DNA of 64,000 nt from Bolinopsis microptera (lineage: Eukaryota; Ctenophora; Tentaculata; Lobata; Bolinopsidae): assembly GCF_026151205.1 (NCBI RefSeq), contig NC_087082.1:2446001-2510000 (forward strand). Reading direction: 5' to 3'. The notes below the pieces were generated by a model, which did not search any database, had not been told where the DNA came from, and worked only from the letters and a program-made list of their open reading frames with translations. Each line of letters begins with the position of its first letter. The stretch's first letter is position 1. Below are positions 21,572 to 50,816 of the stretch, piece by piece. Position numbers and translations under genes: made by a program.

Positions 21572-21833
21572 GGGGCTAGGTGGCCTAGTGGTTAGAGCAT
21601 CCGCCTTCTGCGCAGAAGGTTCAGGGTTCGAATCCCAGCGTCACCTAGTCTAGGGAGTATCTAAGGATCCATTGGATCTATGTGATCTCCTCGGTCGACT
21701 CAGCCGAATGATAGGAAACTTTATTGAGGGTTAAATGAGGAGGGGTACCTGTTAAAAGTTCAAGAAACTTCCTAGGATACCCCTTCAGTGCATACTGTAA
21801 ACATAGTACTATTAACTATTAACTACTATTATA
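21572..21833 (+). mobile_element. tRNA-derived SINE, copy 2
   Basis: The tRNA-like head has an A box (TGGCCTAGTGG), an anticodon-arm-like hairpin (CTTCTGCGCAGAAG) and a perfect B box (GGTTCGAATCC). The body repeats blocks seen at 8463: AAGGATCCA, CTCGGTCGACTCAGCC and GAGGGTTAAATGAGGAG. It ends in short CTATTAA tandem repeats rather than poly(A). The head differs from copy 1 much more than the body does. Confidence 0.78.
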
Positions 21834-21962
21834 TCAAAAGGGAGGTATGTGCTATATTTTATGCACCTTTTATTTTTATCGTATTATAACCTAAAATTAC
21901 TACTCCAGGCCATGTAGAATTTTAGTTTGAGATATCACGAAATGTAACTGTAGACAGCAATC

Positions 21963-40254
<18,292 letters not shown>

Positions 40255-40631
40255 ACGTGAAGGTGGGTGTGGTATGTTATAATTAGTCTAGGAAGAATGT
40301 CACATCATCAGGTATTCCGCGGATTTTTAGTTGATTGAGGGTCTACTGGACTATCTTTTTTGGAGGGCGCGATGTTTTTATTTCTAATGTTCATCGCGCA
40401 TATTACCATGTTTTTCGATATAATATATATGTGACGCGCCGCGCATGATATAACACGCGACGCGCGCGTAACGTAAATATTGCATGCAATCAATGCATGT
40501 TCATGCACACATGTTCACAATGCACAGCTAATAAGCGAGAAAGATTAAGAGAGAGATATCTGCGTTAAAAAACATTGAATTTGGTTAAACAGGACGTTTG
40601 AACATGTTTTGGGCATGTTCAGGGTATTTGG
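40255..40631. other. Short tail-to-tail intergenic stretch
   Basis: This stretch lies between the stop of the Src gene (plus) and the stop of the Sushi gene (minus), so it must contain both 3' untranslated ends. It includes a CG-rich block near 40430-40475 with GCGCCGCGCAT, a motif also seen near 19366, 19617 and 53490. I found no clear AATAAA. Confidence 0.6.
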
Positions 40632-42112
40632 CTAAATTGGTCCTAATTTGGACCAAAAAGGCGCCAAACCGTATTTGGCGGAAATGGAGATATTATCCAC
40701 AGTATCGATAGTGTCCTCTGAAGTACTATCAAAACGATGCGCGCTTGAAGTTGCTTCTTGTCTCTGGCCGCCTTTTAATGTACCCACACAATACATACCT
40801 GGCTCACAAGACGGAAGTTCACTTTCATCATCACACATCAGGACCTCCTCCCCCTGAATTTTGTACCCTGAAGCGCAGGATAGAGTGATAGGTTGTCCTC
40901 GTGCTAATGGCAGGGTCTCATCACTCAATCTCATCATCTTCATCGAGAAACTTTTACATTCTGTGGATAATGCAGGGGGCTAGACTAGAAGTTGTAAGGT
41001 TCGTTTCATGGGAAATAACTTTTGATGAAATGAAAAAAATCGGAATTAGCTGCTTAAAAAACTTACGCTTTTCAACTACTCTGTATTTTACTGACAGCAG
41101 ACTTGCCACGTCACCTAACATTCTTTCAAGACTAAAACTCATCCTGCTGATCTGTCCACTTAGAACAGCAGATTCCCAATGGTTGACATGCGAATCTGCA
41201 CAGTTCGAGAAATCGCCAAACTTGTTTTCGACTGTCTCCTGCAGTACGTACTTTCTCGTGACATCTGTAAGAGACTTTGATTCGTATCGTTGATTAGGAA
41301 AAAAAACTGATGAAAATTTGTCTTATGCGGAGACTGGAGAATCTAGATTTCAAACGATCCTAAGGTTTTGATGTATGAATGATAATTGAAAACAGGGATT
41401 CACCAACCAGTCCTAAAATCTGCTGTTTCGCATTAAATCAAGCTTGTGACAACTCTGTTGAGTCCTCACCCGTATAATTAAATACTTAAGCATGGAATTA
41501 CCGATTATGAAACGACCGTTAAAGCTGTTCGTTTTGGACCACACTTTGTTGTCATCACAATACCTTCCTCCCGCCGTGTTGTACATGATAATCTGGTTAT
41601 TGTTCCTGTAAGATTTAGTTGTATAGAATCCAAATAGACTTGATACATGCGGTATGTGGTATTAGTTTAAAGTTGTATGAAACACAATATACTGATGTGA
41701 TATTTAGAAAAAAACAAAACTGCTAACTCTCGCATAAATTTGACCACTCCATTCGACCCAGTTCCAGCGCCGATCCCTAATTTGAGGTTCAAGTTGAATC
41801 TGATGCCTGCGGTAGATTCATCTCCAAGTCGTGTAGTTTCCAGCTCGATATAGTGGCTAACAGCATTAAAATCCTCCCAGCCCGTAGAAGTTGAACCAAC
41901 TTCCAACGGTTTCCAATCATCTGAAATACAATGCCAGTTAATTACTCAGTATACGTTACTCATTATAACCACATCTCTTTAAATAGTTCACACTCATGTT
42001 ATTTACTTCCCACTCAGTTAAAATGTCAAAATATTTCCCTGTAGAATTGTAGCTAACCTTCAGCGTGAGCCGATAGAGAGAGGACGAAGAGACAAAGCTG
42101 AGTGCGTATCAT
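40632..42112 (-). CDS. Small secreted protein with a Sushi (CCP) domain
   Basis: Five exons (42112-42058, 41920-41728, 41605-41502, 41264-41067, 40960-40632) join in phase to 292 aa. The start MIRTQLCLFVLSLSAHA is a convincing signal peptide. The middle (GWEDFNAVSHYIELETTRLG, MYNTAGGRYCDDNKVW, FGDFSNCADSHVNHWES) is a domain I do not recognise; a Methyltransf_FA-like fold is only a guess. The C-terminal part is one Sushi domain: QCKSF, GQPITLSCASGYKIQGEE, LMCDDE and LPSCEP give the four Cys and the GY. Either the last exon reads on to the stop at 40632, or it is cut at a donor at 40798 (GTATGT) with a further exon unseen. Secretion and adhesion or recognition are inferred. Confidence 0.62.
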
Positions 42113-44077
42113 TGAAAGCTGCATTAAAACAAACATATACTGGATAGAAGACTAAGTTACAATATATTACCGATATCATTTTCCTTCGAAGAAGACAATA
42201 CTAAAACCATGCTAAGCAAGCAATGAATGCACAGAATTAGAGATGTGTTAGATGTAAGGTTGAAATTGACCGACCATTGTTGTTAATTTGGTTTATGGGA
42301 TGTGAGGGCTGACGGTCGACCCTGCTTAAAACAAAACTGATCCATAACAACCCCAAAAACTGTATTTTCACATTCGCCCCCCCCCCCCCCCCCCCAATTG
42401 TTGATCGACAAAATATTCTGAATTCTTGAGAGTCAGGTATTGAGAACAGAGAGAGTATAGGAGACAAAAGCATCCGAGATTTGTCGAATTTGTGTGCCAA
42501 TTGTTTTGCTGCTTCCTTGTGGCGGCTAGAAGAGAATCTTAGCGTTTATAACTAAGGAGCATGACATTGTGACTAGAGAGTTTGCTACGGAATAAATTGG
42601 CAATTAACTCATTATTGGACGCCGTAGACGGTTATTTTATTATTGTTATTTCCTGCTAGGTGTATATTTTAAAAAGGTAGGATTGTAACGACTATGTACA
42701 ATAGAAATGGTGACCGCCATCGTGCGACTGTGACCGCCACTACGCGATGGTGGGTTGTACCTTGTTCAGACGTCTTTGAGTCCGTGGCAATCCAAAATGG
42801 AATATTTCAACGGAAATGAACCACTATATTATATTTATACAACTCATATCATACTCTAGTAGCAGGGTGTAGTTAAGTGTGCACTTCGATGCATACGATA
42901 CAGGGTCCTTCGTTAGGTCATTCTAACCCAAAATCGTTTAGGTACGCAATTTTTATCGCTAGACCCAACCCTATATACAGGGTACATTTTCTAAATTACC
43001 CTCAGTCGCGTATATGAATTATGACGGTAATAGAGACTTCAATTTGAGATTTTAAAAACAACCGCTAAAAGCCACATTTATATACAATTTATGAAGCAAC
43101 ATAACATTAGGTCTACAGTGCTTCGTTTTAAGATATATTGACAAACATCAGTCATTTTGGCTACACACGTTCAAGGAAAGATACTAAATTGGACACCTAC
43201 TTTGGTCTTTTAATTGCCAATTTTTGCGCTCAAGTTAACAAGTTGCAGTTGTGGATCGGGTGTTCTCCTCCAATATGGGTTTCCAGAATAAATCCGGAAG
43301 CACACGGTACATAGGTGTCAGCCGTCAGGTGATGGGTGAGACAATTTTCTGAATTTGGTTATAAATCACTTTTTGCTCTCTTTGGTAGGGTCTGCTTTTT
43401 TCTGCTACATCGCAACGATCAGCTTTTATCCCCCTCTACATCATTCTCTTTAAGGTTAGAAGAGAAAGCTTCCTGGTGGAATAGCAGGATTGCAGTTAGC
43501 TTCCCAGTGTAGCGGGAAGCGAGGAAGTTTCCCATTATTTAGTGGCCGGACTTGAACTTCACTGTACAACGAAACTTGACAAGATTTATCATTTCTCATT
43601 GTAAGATATTAATCTTGAAAGCAAATATCCGAAATTTTTTCCGAGTGCCTACAATTTACACTTATTTCACCTGTTGCCAAGCCCTAACATATAATTTTAA
43701 AATCTCATTATTTGAATCAATCTTGAAACTAAGTTTGAAATGATCTCTATTGCCAAATTGCTTTTAGGCCTTCTGCGTGTGCAAGATGGTCAACTGTCTT
43801 CAAATTGAATTCCTGTCTGTGCGAAAGTTTATGATGTCTACACATCACAAACAATCATATAATAGTGTGAGAGCTGTTGAATTGAACACAAACTCAAACA
43901 GTTAAACTAAGATGTGGCGATCGCAATAGAGAGTAGAGAGCTTGCCCTCATTTAATGCTACAGAATATGCTTCGCATTAAACCCGGATGTTTACTACCAT
44001 TGCCCTAAGCCAATCGTTACCTCGCTTTCTTAACTCTGAGAGCTCTGGTTGGTGGAATAACTCTATTTTTAGGTACG
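42113..44077. other. Intergenic stretch without recognised genes
   Basis: It contains a run of 19 C (42377-42395), a short piece (near 43073-43108) also found in the foldback element at 24456, and AT-rich DNA. A 34-bp block near 42866-42900 recurs inverted near 45328-45361. No coding sequence is supported. Confidence 0.6.
42377..42395. repeat. Poly(C) run, 19 bases
   Basis: An uninterrupted run of 19 C, reading as G on the minus strand, just upstream of the Sushi gene. Confidence 0.9.
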
Positions 44078-45001
44078 AGATGGGCTAGTGGTGGACTCAC
44101 TCCACCAGGCAAGAGATGTAAGAAAATGGCGAGTGTTGCGTCCCTAAAGCTGTAATGTTATTCAATATAAGGTCACCAGTATAAAGTAAGGCCACTATAA
44201 GGCGGAAACGATAGGCCACTGTGATATGCTTCATATGGTTGCGTAAAAATAACATGTCTTTACTTTTTAGGCCAGTCCCTCTCCATCTCAACAAAGAAAA
44301 TAGCCCTAAAAATATAACATTTCTGCTTTAAAACATCTTACTATCACTATGGGAAAGGTTATTGTAATGGAAAGGTTATTGTAATGGTACTAATGCCAAA
44401 CTCGCTATTTCTTTGCGCTGTCTTATCGGGCCGGGCACCTAGATTCAAATAGTTTGATCACTAGCCCAGGAAAGAGACTGGTAACCACAAAGAGCCGTAG
44501 GTCGAGAGGGACCTTTACAATGGAGAAAGCAAGGAACGAGTCCAAAATATTGTACTATCCACGAGCAATGAGAATTACTTATTGGTTTCTAGGTGTCATC
44601 GGAATGCCTCGCCGAACATTCCTCGTCAGCGAACGATAGCCGAAGGAAAACTGGTGGACTAGCGAAGCTATGTGTGGGACACTTAGACACCCAAACGAAA
44701 CGTTGATGTCGATCAAGTATAAGTTGAAAGGGCTGGAAAAGACGTTCAAAAAATGAGCCCGAATGGTCGGATCTCCACTTTAAGAGCCACTCGTTGAATC
44801 GTACGGGGTGCACCTGGATATCTGAGCTAGGTCGATCTCCGGTGCTTTACATCATTTATTTAAAGTTAGGCGGAATGGCACCTCTTTTACATCGTAATTG
44901 TTGTCTTAATGCTTAACCAAATTTTATGGTGATGACTCTGACCCTGGCCAGGGTTACAATCTGTCGGGCATTGTCTAAGCTGATTTGATGCAGGCTTCCT
45001 G
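44078..45001. repeat. Tandem segmental duplication, copy A
   Basis: Copy A corresponds to 45225-48090 (copy B) in the same order and orientation, with scattered differences. Copy B carries three inserted blocks that copy A lacks (about 45321-45835, 45922-47184 and 47671-47871). On the minus strand, both copies keep an open frame ending in MTPRNQ (about 44586-44780 in A, 47469-47668 in B), with a 6-bp in-frame difference. I do not recognise that frame. Confidence 0.75.
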
Positions 45002-45921
45002 GCTACTCTCTAGTTCGATACGTACCTAGTTCGCCAAACATAGAGGACACAATTTTCGATAATACTATCAATGTACCTGCATGGGCTTATACACCATCTC
45101 ACTTCGTTATCCCAATCAAATACTTGTATGATTATGATCCGATAGCATGCAGCAACAGTTAAACTTAAATGAGCGGAAACCAGCGCGAAAAACAGTTTTC
45201 ATTAATACCGCGCCATGATTTATTCATGAAGTGAGATGGGCTAATGGTAGACTTACTCCACCAGGTAAGAGATGTAAGAAAATGGCGAGTGTTGCCTCCC
45301 TAAAGCCGTAATGTTATTCACTAAATCGTATACATCGAAGTGCACACTCAACTACACCTTGCAGCTTGCTAGTACTAGACTATTATAGCCGACAAATAAT
45401 TTTTGGTCATAATCCCTCTTAAGAGGTCTATATAATACGAACGGAAATTTTAGATGGCTAAAGACAACAAATAAAATGTTTATCCTTTTATCGCCAAATA
45501 AACCAATAGTTTTGTCCTTAAAATCGGTAATCAATAATTATGTTTTTTAGTTTTCATATGTTAAGACACATATAACTTAATAACTGGGATTTATCCCAGG
45601 GGCCAGGTGATAGTATTGTTTTGATCATTGTGCTTATTAAGTATTTATTTTCTCATTATTAGGATTCCTCCCACTAACTCTCATACGTAGAATAAGCCAC
45701 TCCTTAGTCCTTATTTAGTAGTAGCAGTGCCCAATAAATCCTGTATTATTGTAAAGTGTATCAGTCTGCAACCACCACACCGTAATGGTGCATCTGATGA
45801 ACCATTTAGTTACGGTCGTCGTGGAATCGCATAAGTTCCCGTAAGGCCACTATACGGCCACTATAAGGCGGAAACGATACGGCCAATGTGATATGCTTCA
45901 TATGGTTGCGTAAAAATAATA

Positions 45922-47184
45922 CGGGTAAATGCCTCACAGAATGGCTAGCCTCACAGAATGGCCAAATTTGTAAATGTTTTTGTAACTAATTTTTTATAAA
46001 AGACTGGTAGGTTTTGTGGATACCATATGAAACAAAAGTCTTCTGGCAACACTTCCTGTGGTGAAATCATTAACTAGGACCACATTTTCTGGAATAAATA
46101 TGACTGTTTATGTAGAAATTTTGAGCACTGAAAAATTTGTTTTCAAATTTTTGAACTAAGTTTACATTTTGGTGAGAACTTCTGGCACCAGTATGACAGA
46201 AGATGTTCAAAGAATAGTATTCATCAAACAAAACGAACATTGTTCAATATAGGAAGAAAAAAATGCTAAAATGGCTACACGCCTCACAAAATGGCCAAAA
46301 TATGACTCACAAAATTTGTTTTCAAATTTTTGAACTAAGTTTGCATTTTGGTGAGAACTTCTGGCACCAGTATGACAGAAGATGTTTAAAGAATAGTATT
46401 CATCAAACAAAACGAACATTGTTCAATTTAGGAAGAAACAAAATGTTAAAATGGCTAAACGCCTCACAAAATGGCCAAAATATGCCTCACAAAATGGTTA
46501 AAATTTAAAACTCCTTTTATTCAATGAAACCATAAGTCTAAAGTATTCACAAGCTATTTATCATACAATAACACCCCAGATGGAGTGTTTTTACAGCGGA
46601 ATGAAGGTTATAAATCATGAAATCAGGGAATATGAACAACGCCACACAAAATGGCCATTTTTGGTGTAGGAAATTATGCCCATTTTATTCAGTTCTAAGA
46701 AATTTCACCTATATGGGGGTGTTAACAAGGCATATTAATACCAGCAGCATGCCTGAAACAAGAGCCAAAGGTTTTAGAAAAATAAAATTTTCTCGTTTTC
46801 TTTTTTTTTTGCCATTTTGTCAGGCATTTTTTCTTTTTTGTGAAATAATTTTTCACAGCTCAGTTTTTTCGTGAGTTTTAGGTTATTACCCCATTCCTTA
46901 ATAGGTTTTCTAAGAACGTGTGGTGATAGAAATTTAAAAAGTATCTCCATCAACAAAATTATAGAAATTCAGATTTGGCCATTCTGTGAGGCATGTTTTT
47001 TTGGAGGAAGATTTTCCAGCCAATTTTTCTCAAAGAAAAAATGGTTATGAGATTAAATGAACCCCCGGGAAGAAAAATATGAGTGTCAACTTAGCTTCTT
47101 ATGAGATAAAAACTGGAATAAAGTGTGTTTTGTGACTTTGAGAGACCTTCCTTTTGTTTGGCCATTCTGTGAGGCAAATACCCG
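45922..47184. mobile_element. 1.26-kb non-autonomous element with TA duplication
   Basis: Inverted ends start CGGGTAAATGCCTCACAGAA and the complement of CATTCTGTGAGGCAAATACCCG, with TA at 45920-45921 and 47185-47186. Copy A of the duplication lacks it. The motif GCCTCACARAATGGCC recurs inside on both strands. A unit of about 178 bp is tandemly duplicated (46134-46312 and 46313-46495). No transposase frame is visible, so it is a passenger element of a TA-targeting family. Confidence 0.78.
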
Positions 47185-47670
47185 TATGTCCTTCCTTTTA
47201 GGCCCGTCCCTCTCGATCTCGACAAAGAAAATAGCCCTTAAAATATAACATTGGGAAAGGTTATTGTAATGGTACTAATGTCAAACTCGCTATTTCTTTG
47301 TGCTGTCTCATCAGCCTGGGCACCTATATTTAAATAGTTTGATCACTAGCCCAGGAAAGAGACTGGCACAAAGAGCCGTAGGTCGGGAGGGACCTTTACA
47401 ATGGAGAAAGCAAGGAACGAGTCCAAAATATTGTACTATCCACGAGCAATGAGAATTACTTATTGGTTTCTAGGCGTCATCGGAATGCCTCGCAGAACAT
47501 TCCTCGTCGGCGAACGATAGCCGAAGGAAAACTGGTGGACTAGCGAAGCTATGTGTGGCACACTTAGTCTTAGACACCCAAACGAAACGTTGATGTCAAT
47601 CAGGTATAAGTTGAAAGGGCTGGAAAAAACGTTCAAGAAATGAGCCCGAATGGTCGGATCTCCACTTTTA

Positions 47671-47871
47671 GGGTCTGCCCACATTACGCCTCTATTCCCC
47701 GAATGTCTGCCCACACTACTTCTGGCACGGATTTTAAAAATCCGAGCTCTGCCCACACTACGCGCCTCGTTGTGTGAATCCAGTTTTTTTGACCCACGCC
47801 ATGTGGCCCGTCAGAACATGGCGTAGTGTGGGTAGACATTCGGGGAATAGAGGCGTAGTTTGGACAGGCCC
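47671..47871. mobile_element. 201-bp palindromic MITE in copy B
   Basis: The element consists almost wholly of two inverted arms of about 48 bp (GGGTCTGCCCACATTACGCC, then CTCTATTCCCCGAATGTC) around a short loop. It is flanked by TTA on the left and TAA on the right, and is absent from the same place in copy A (near 44788). A 3-bp TTA/TAA target suggests a Harbinger-like element. The long minus-strand frame across it is partly this palindrome. Confidence 0.72.
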
Positions 47872-48964
47872 TAAGAGCCACTCGTTGAATCGTACGGGGT
47901 GCACCTGGGTATCTGAGCTAGGTGGATCTCAGGTGTTTTACATAATTTATTTAAAGTTGGGCGGAATGGCACCTCTTTTATTGTTGTCTTATAATGCTTA
48001 AGTCTTAACCAAATTTTATGGTGATGACTCTGACCCTGGCCAGGGTTACAATTTGTCGGGCATTGTCTAAGCTGATTTGATACAGGCTTCCTGCCCCCTC
48101 CCTCTCGGTAGCTTAGAAAATAGAAAGCTCCTAAAGCTATTAATATTCAGTAGGTAGATGTTAACGTTAGACATGACACTCAGCATGATGATTACCTCTC
48201 CAAGCAGAGATATGAGGTCTGCAAACCAAGGTGTTATGAGATAGCATGTGAGTGCTTGGAGAGCAAGGTACAAATTTCTTTAAACTCGTTAAATTCTGTT
48301 TAATATCCGGCCAAGCACCTTCTAAACTACTTACTTTAGCCGTATAATCGATCTATTCCTAAATAGTATCACTATGAGAGTGAAATTGAGTGGATTTTGA
48401 ATTAAAACATTGTCGAATTGGTATTATTCTAGAGGAAGAATTCAACCATAATCATTTGGAATTTGGAAATCCCCTTTCTGATTACATAATATGTGAACGA
48501 CCCCTAAGTCAACAATTTTGAGCGTTTTCCTGGAAACCACCTTTCGGCTTTCTCCACAGTTCATATCATTCGCAAACTCAGGAGTCTTTATAGCTTGGTT
48601 GTTTCAATACAAGAAAAATAGCAGATTAAAAACGATTCTAAAATAGTGACCATTATGAAAAACAACAAATGTTTCCACAAATATACAATAGATGTAATAA
48701 TGATACAGCTGTGATAACAATCTAATAATCTTGGTTGTCATCCACCAATTTATCAGATAAATCTGAATAGCGAATATAAAACTGAAGATAAAACATTAAA
48801 AACAATTTACTTTACATGCTACTTTTATAAAAAGGAAATCCATCGCTTGGATTAATTAAAATATTCGTACTTTAATTTTATAAAAATTGTACAATCAACG
48901 TTCCTCTTCAAAACTAACGAAAACAAAATCCCAGGGCTTATTCTCAGCCCGTATTAAAATACTG

Positions 48965-49204
48965 TCACTTCCAGAACTTCAAGATAGCGTACATTATCAC
49001 AACAAGAACAAACAGACCACTGAGTGCCACTGAGTGGAGCCATCCAATCCCAGGGTGCAGAAAAGAGTTGAACGTCATCAGTACTACGCTCAGGAACATG
49101 AGGAGGCCATGAGTCCCTCTTCTTTTAGATGAGTTTCTGAAGGGTTCTTTGAGAGCGTGGGGTAAGAGGTTCAGCACCTGAAGCAAGCAGCTGTTTAGAG
49201 TAAA

Positions 49205-49246
<42 letters not shown>

Positions 49247-50816
49247 TTTTGTAATTCAATAGTCGAATAAAATAGTATACAGCCAGTTATTTAATAGAGA
49301 TGTTGTGTAAGAATGCTTTTCATACAAAGTTATAACAAAGTCTTCATGGAATGTATCCTGGGTTTGGACAGGATAATACCCGCTTAAAATATTTCGCGTT
49401 ACATAATACTGAAATATAATATATTTACAATAAATTATGCAATAACAACATTATAATCAACAAAATAAATTTAATCACAGAATCTCATATGACATACCTG
49501 AGTGTTATCAGGCCTAAGAACTCCCGCTGCTATGGTTACACAGAAAATAGCGAGTAGGTACATCCTGTCGATTAGAGTTAAAGGTAGAGCTATATATCTC
49601 CCTGAAAATAATTCGGGATTGAGAACATTTTATTTTTGTATATAAAAATAAAATAACAGAGTTCTATATTATAACACTGACAGTAAATAATCTTTTAATT
49701 TTCAAGAATCTCTAAATTTAGACTCACAATATTTCGCAATAATATCAGAATAACAAACTCCAGTATGAGAACTAAGAACATTACCTGTAGCCACCACCAT
49801 GATCGGGTGGATTGGTCCACAAATGAGTCTAGGTTCTCTGAGCAGCTCCTTTAACCCAGGCGGAGATCTGATGAACTGGGTCATTGCTCCGATTAGGGAT
49901 ATGGTGTGCAGGGTAGAGAGGGCTGCTGTGGAGGCTAGGTACAATGCTGAAATAGTGAGGGGATCACTTGTCAAATACCTTCAGAAGAATGCTGATGTAA
50001 GGAATTCAATTAATCTGTCATTTAGATGTGGATTCTGGTGGGACGCATATTTTCTTGTCACGTGACAGTGATTCTGGGATTTGCTTGGCAATAGTGGATG
50101 CTGATTGGTTAAACTCCATGCTTAGCTGTCTTGTGTCAAAAAAATGCTTCATATCCCAGATTCCACATCATGGAATAATCAAAATGTAATCTAAATTTAT
50201 CATGACTGCGAAATGATGATCACCTGTTTGCACTTAGCAGTAACAAACAGACGTAAACATTGAAATGTCCCACATTTAGCACATAATTAGACTTACCGAG
50301 CGCTGTGACTAGCGTTTTTGTTTTCTGCTCTCCAAGAAACTCGTTATATCGGATTTGGGTGGCTGCCAAGACGATTATCACTAACGCTGTAGTTACTTGC
50401 CCTGAGGTGATGAAGCTATGTAATACTGGTGAAACTAACAGTGATAACATCTGACTAATGCTAATAAAGCAAACAAAACAATATTATTCATGTGTTGCAA
50501 TTCAACTGAGCATGTAATACGATACAACTTGTCTGTATTAATTAATCAATGAACAATAAAAAGACTACTTACATGTGTAAGTAGGGAGTTGGTTCTGAAC
50601 CAGTAACGAAATTAAAATCGCTAGGTCAACAGCTAGAGCTTCACCGTGTTTTTTAAAAGAGAAGGTTCTCAGATAAAACAATGTCAAGAATCTGGCAGCC
50701 GTGAGAAATGAGAGAAGGAAGCAAATTCTATAGTGCTTCACGGTTATGGTTGGGAACAAGGGCATGATCGAGCCGTCGGGGCATGAATCGGTTGCATTAA
50801 GCGGTATATTAAACAT
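48965..50816 (-). CDS. Multi-pass membrane protein, unrecognised
   Basis: The exons are 50816-50573, 50450-50297, 49946-49785, 49601-49498 and 49177-48965. The last four join in phase and end in the stop at 48965. Hydrophobic helices are plain in each exon: ICFLLSFLTAARFLTLFYL, ALVIIVLAAT, ALYLASTAALSTLHTISLIG, MYLLAIFCVTIAAGVL and LSGLFVLVVIMYAIL. The first exon has a possible N-glycosylation site (NATDS) before its first helix. A mostly hydrophobic protein of about 255 aa or more is certain, but I know no family. Exon 1 ends with one base over and exon 2 starts in phase 0, so a microexon, another donor or a sequence error lies between them. Confidence 0.6.
49205..49245. repeat. Poly(G) run, 41 bases
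   Basis: An uninterrupted run of 41 G lies just upstream (in minus-strand terms) of the last exon of the membrane-protein gene, inside its intron. On that gene's transcript it reads as poly(C) close to the splice acceptor. Its exact length is uncertain by the nature of such runs. Confidence 0.9.

Larger units (their letters stand above)
17198..21962. other. Intergenic repeat-rich stretch
   Basis: No conserved gene is visible between the dead DPP module and the Src gene. The stretch holds two copies of a GC-rich dispersed repeat (18161-18525), scattered GCGCCGCGCAT motifs (about 19366 and 19617), a LINE tail (19861-20346) and a SINE (21572-21833). The rest is AT-rich with only short frames. 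The Src promoter and 5' untranslated region should lie upstream of 21963, but I could not recognise a core element. Confidence 0.6.
45225..48090. repeat. Tandem segmental duplication, copy B with insertions
   Basis: The segments matching copy A are about 45225-45320, 45836-45920, 47187-47670 and 47872-48090. The other segments are insertions, two of them clean transposon copies. Because copy A shows the uninterrupted sequence, the insertion points can be read directly. Confidence 0.75.

Noticed and set aside
21572-21645. A possible functional tRNA gene
   Set aside because: Good A and B boxes are present, but the same body follows another tRNA-like head elsewhere, so a SINE explains it better; the arms do not pair as a clean cloverleaf by eye.
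47460-47881. Minus-strand frames rich in Arg, Val and Gly near 47700
   Set aside because: They cross the 201-bp palindromic MITE and are created by its arms.
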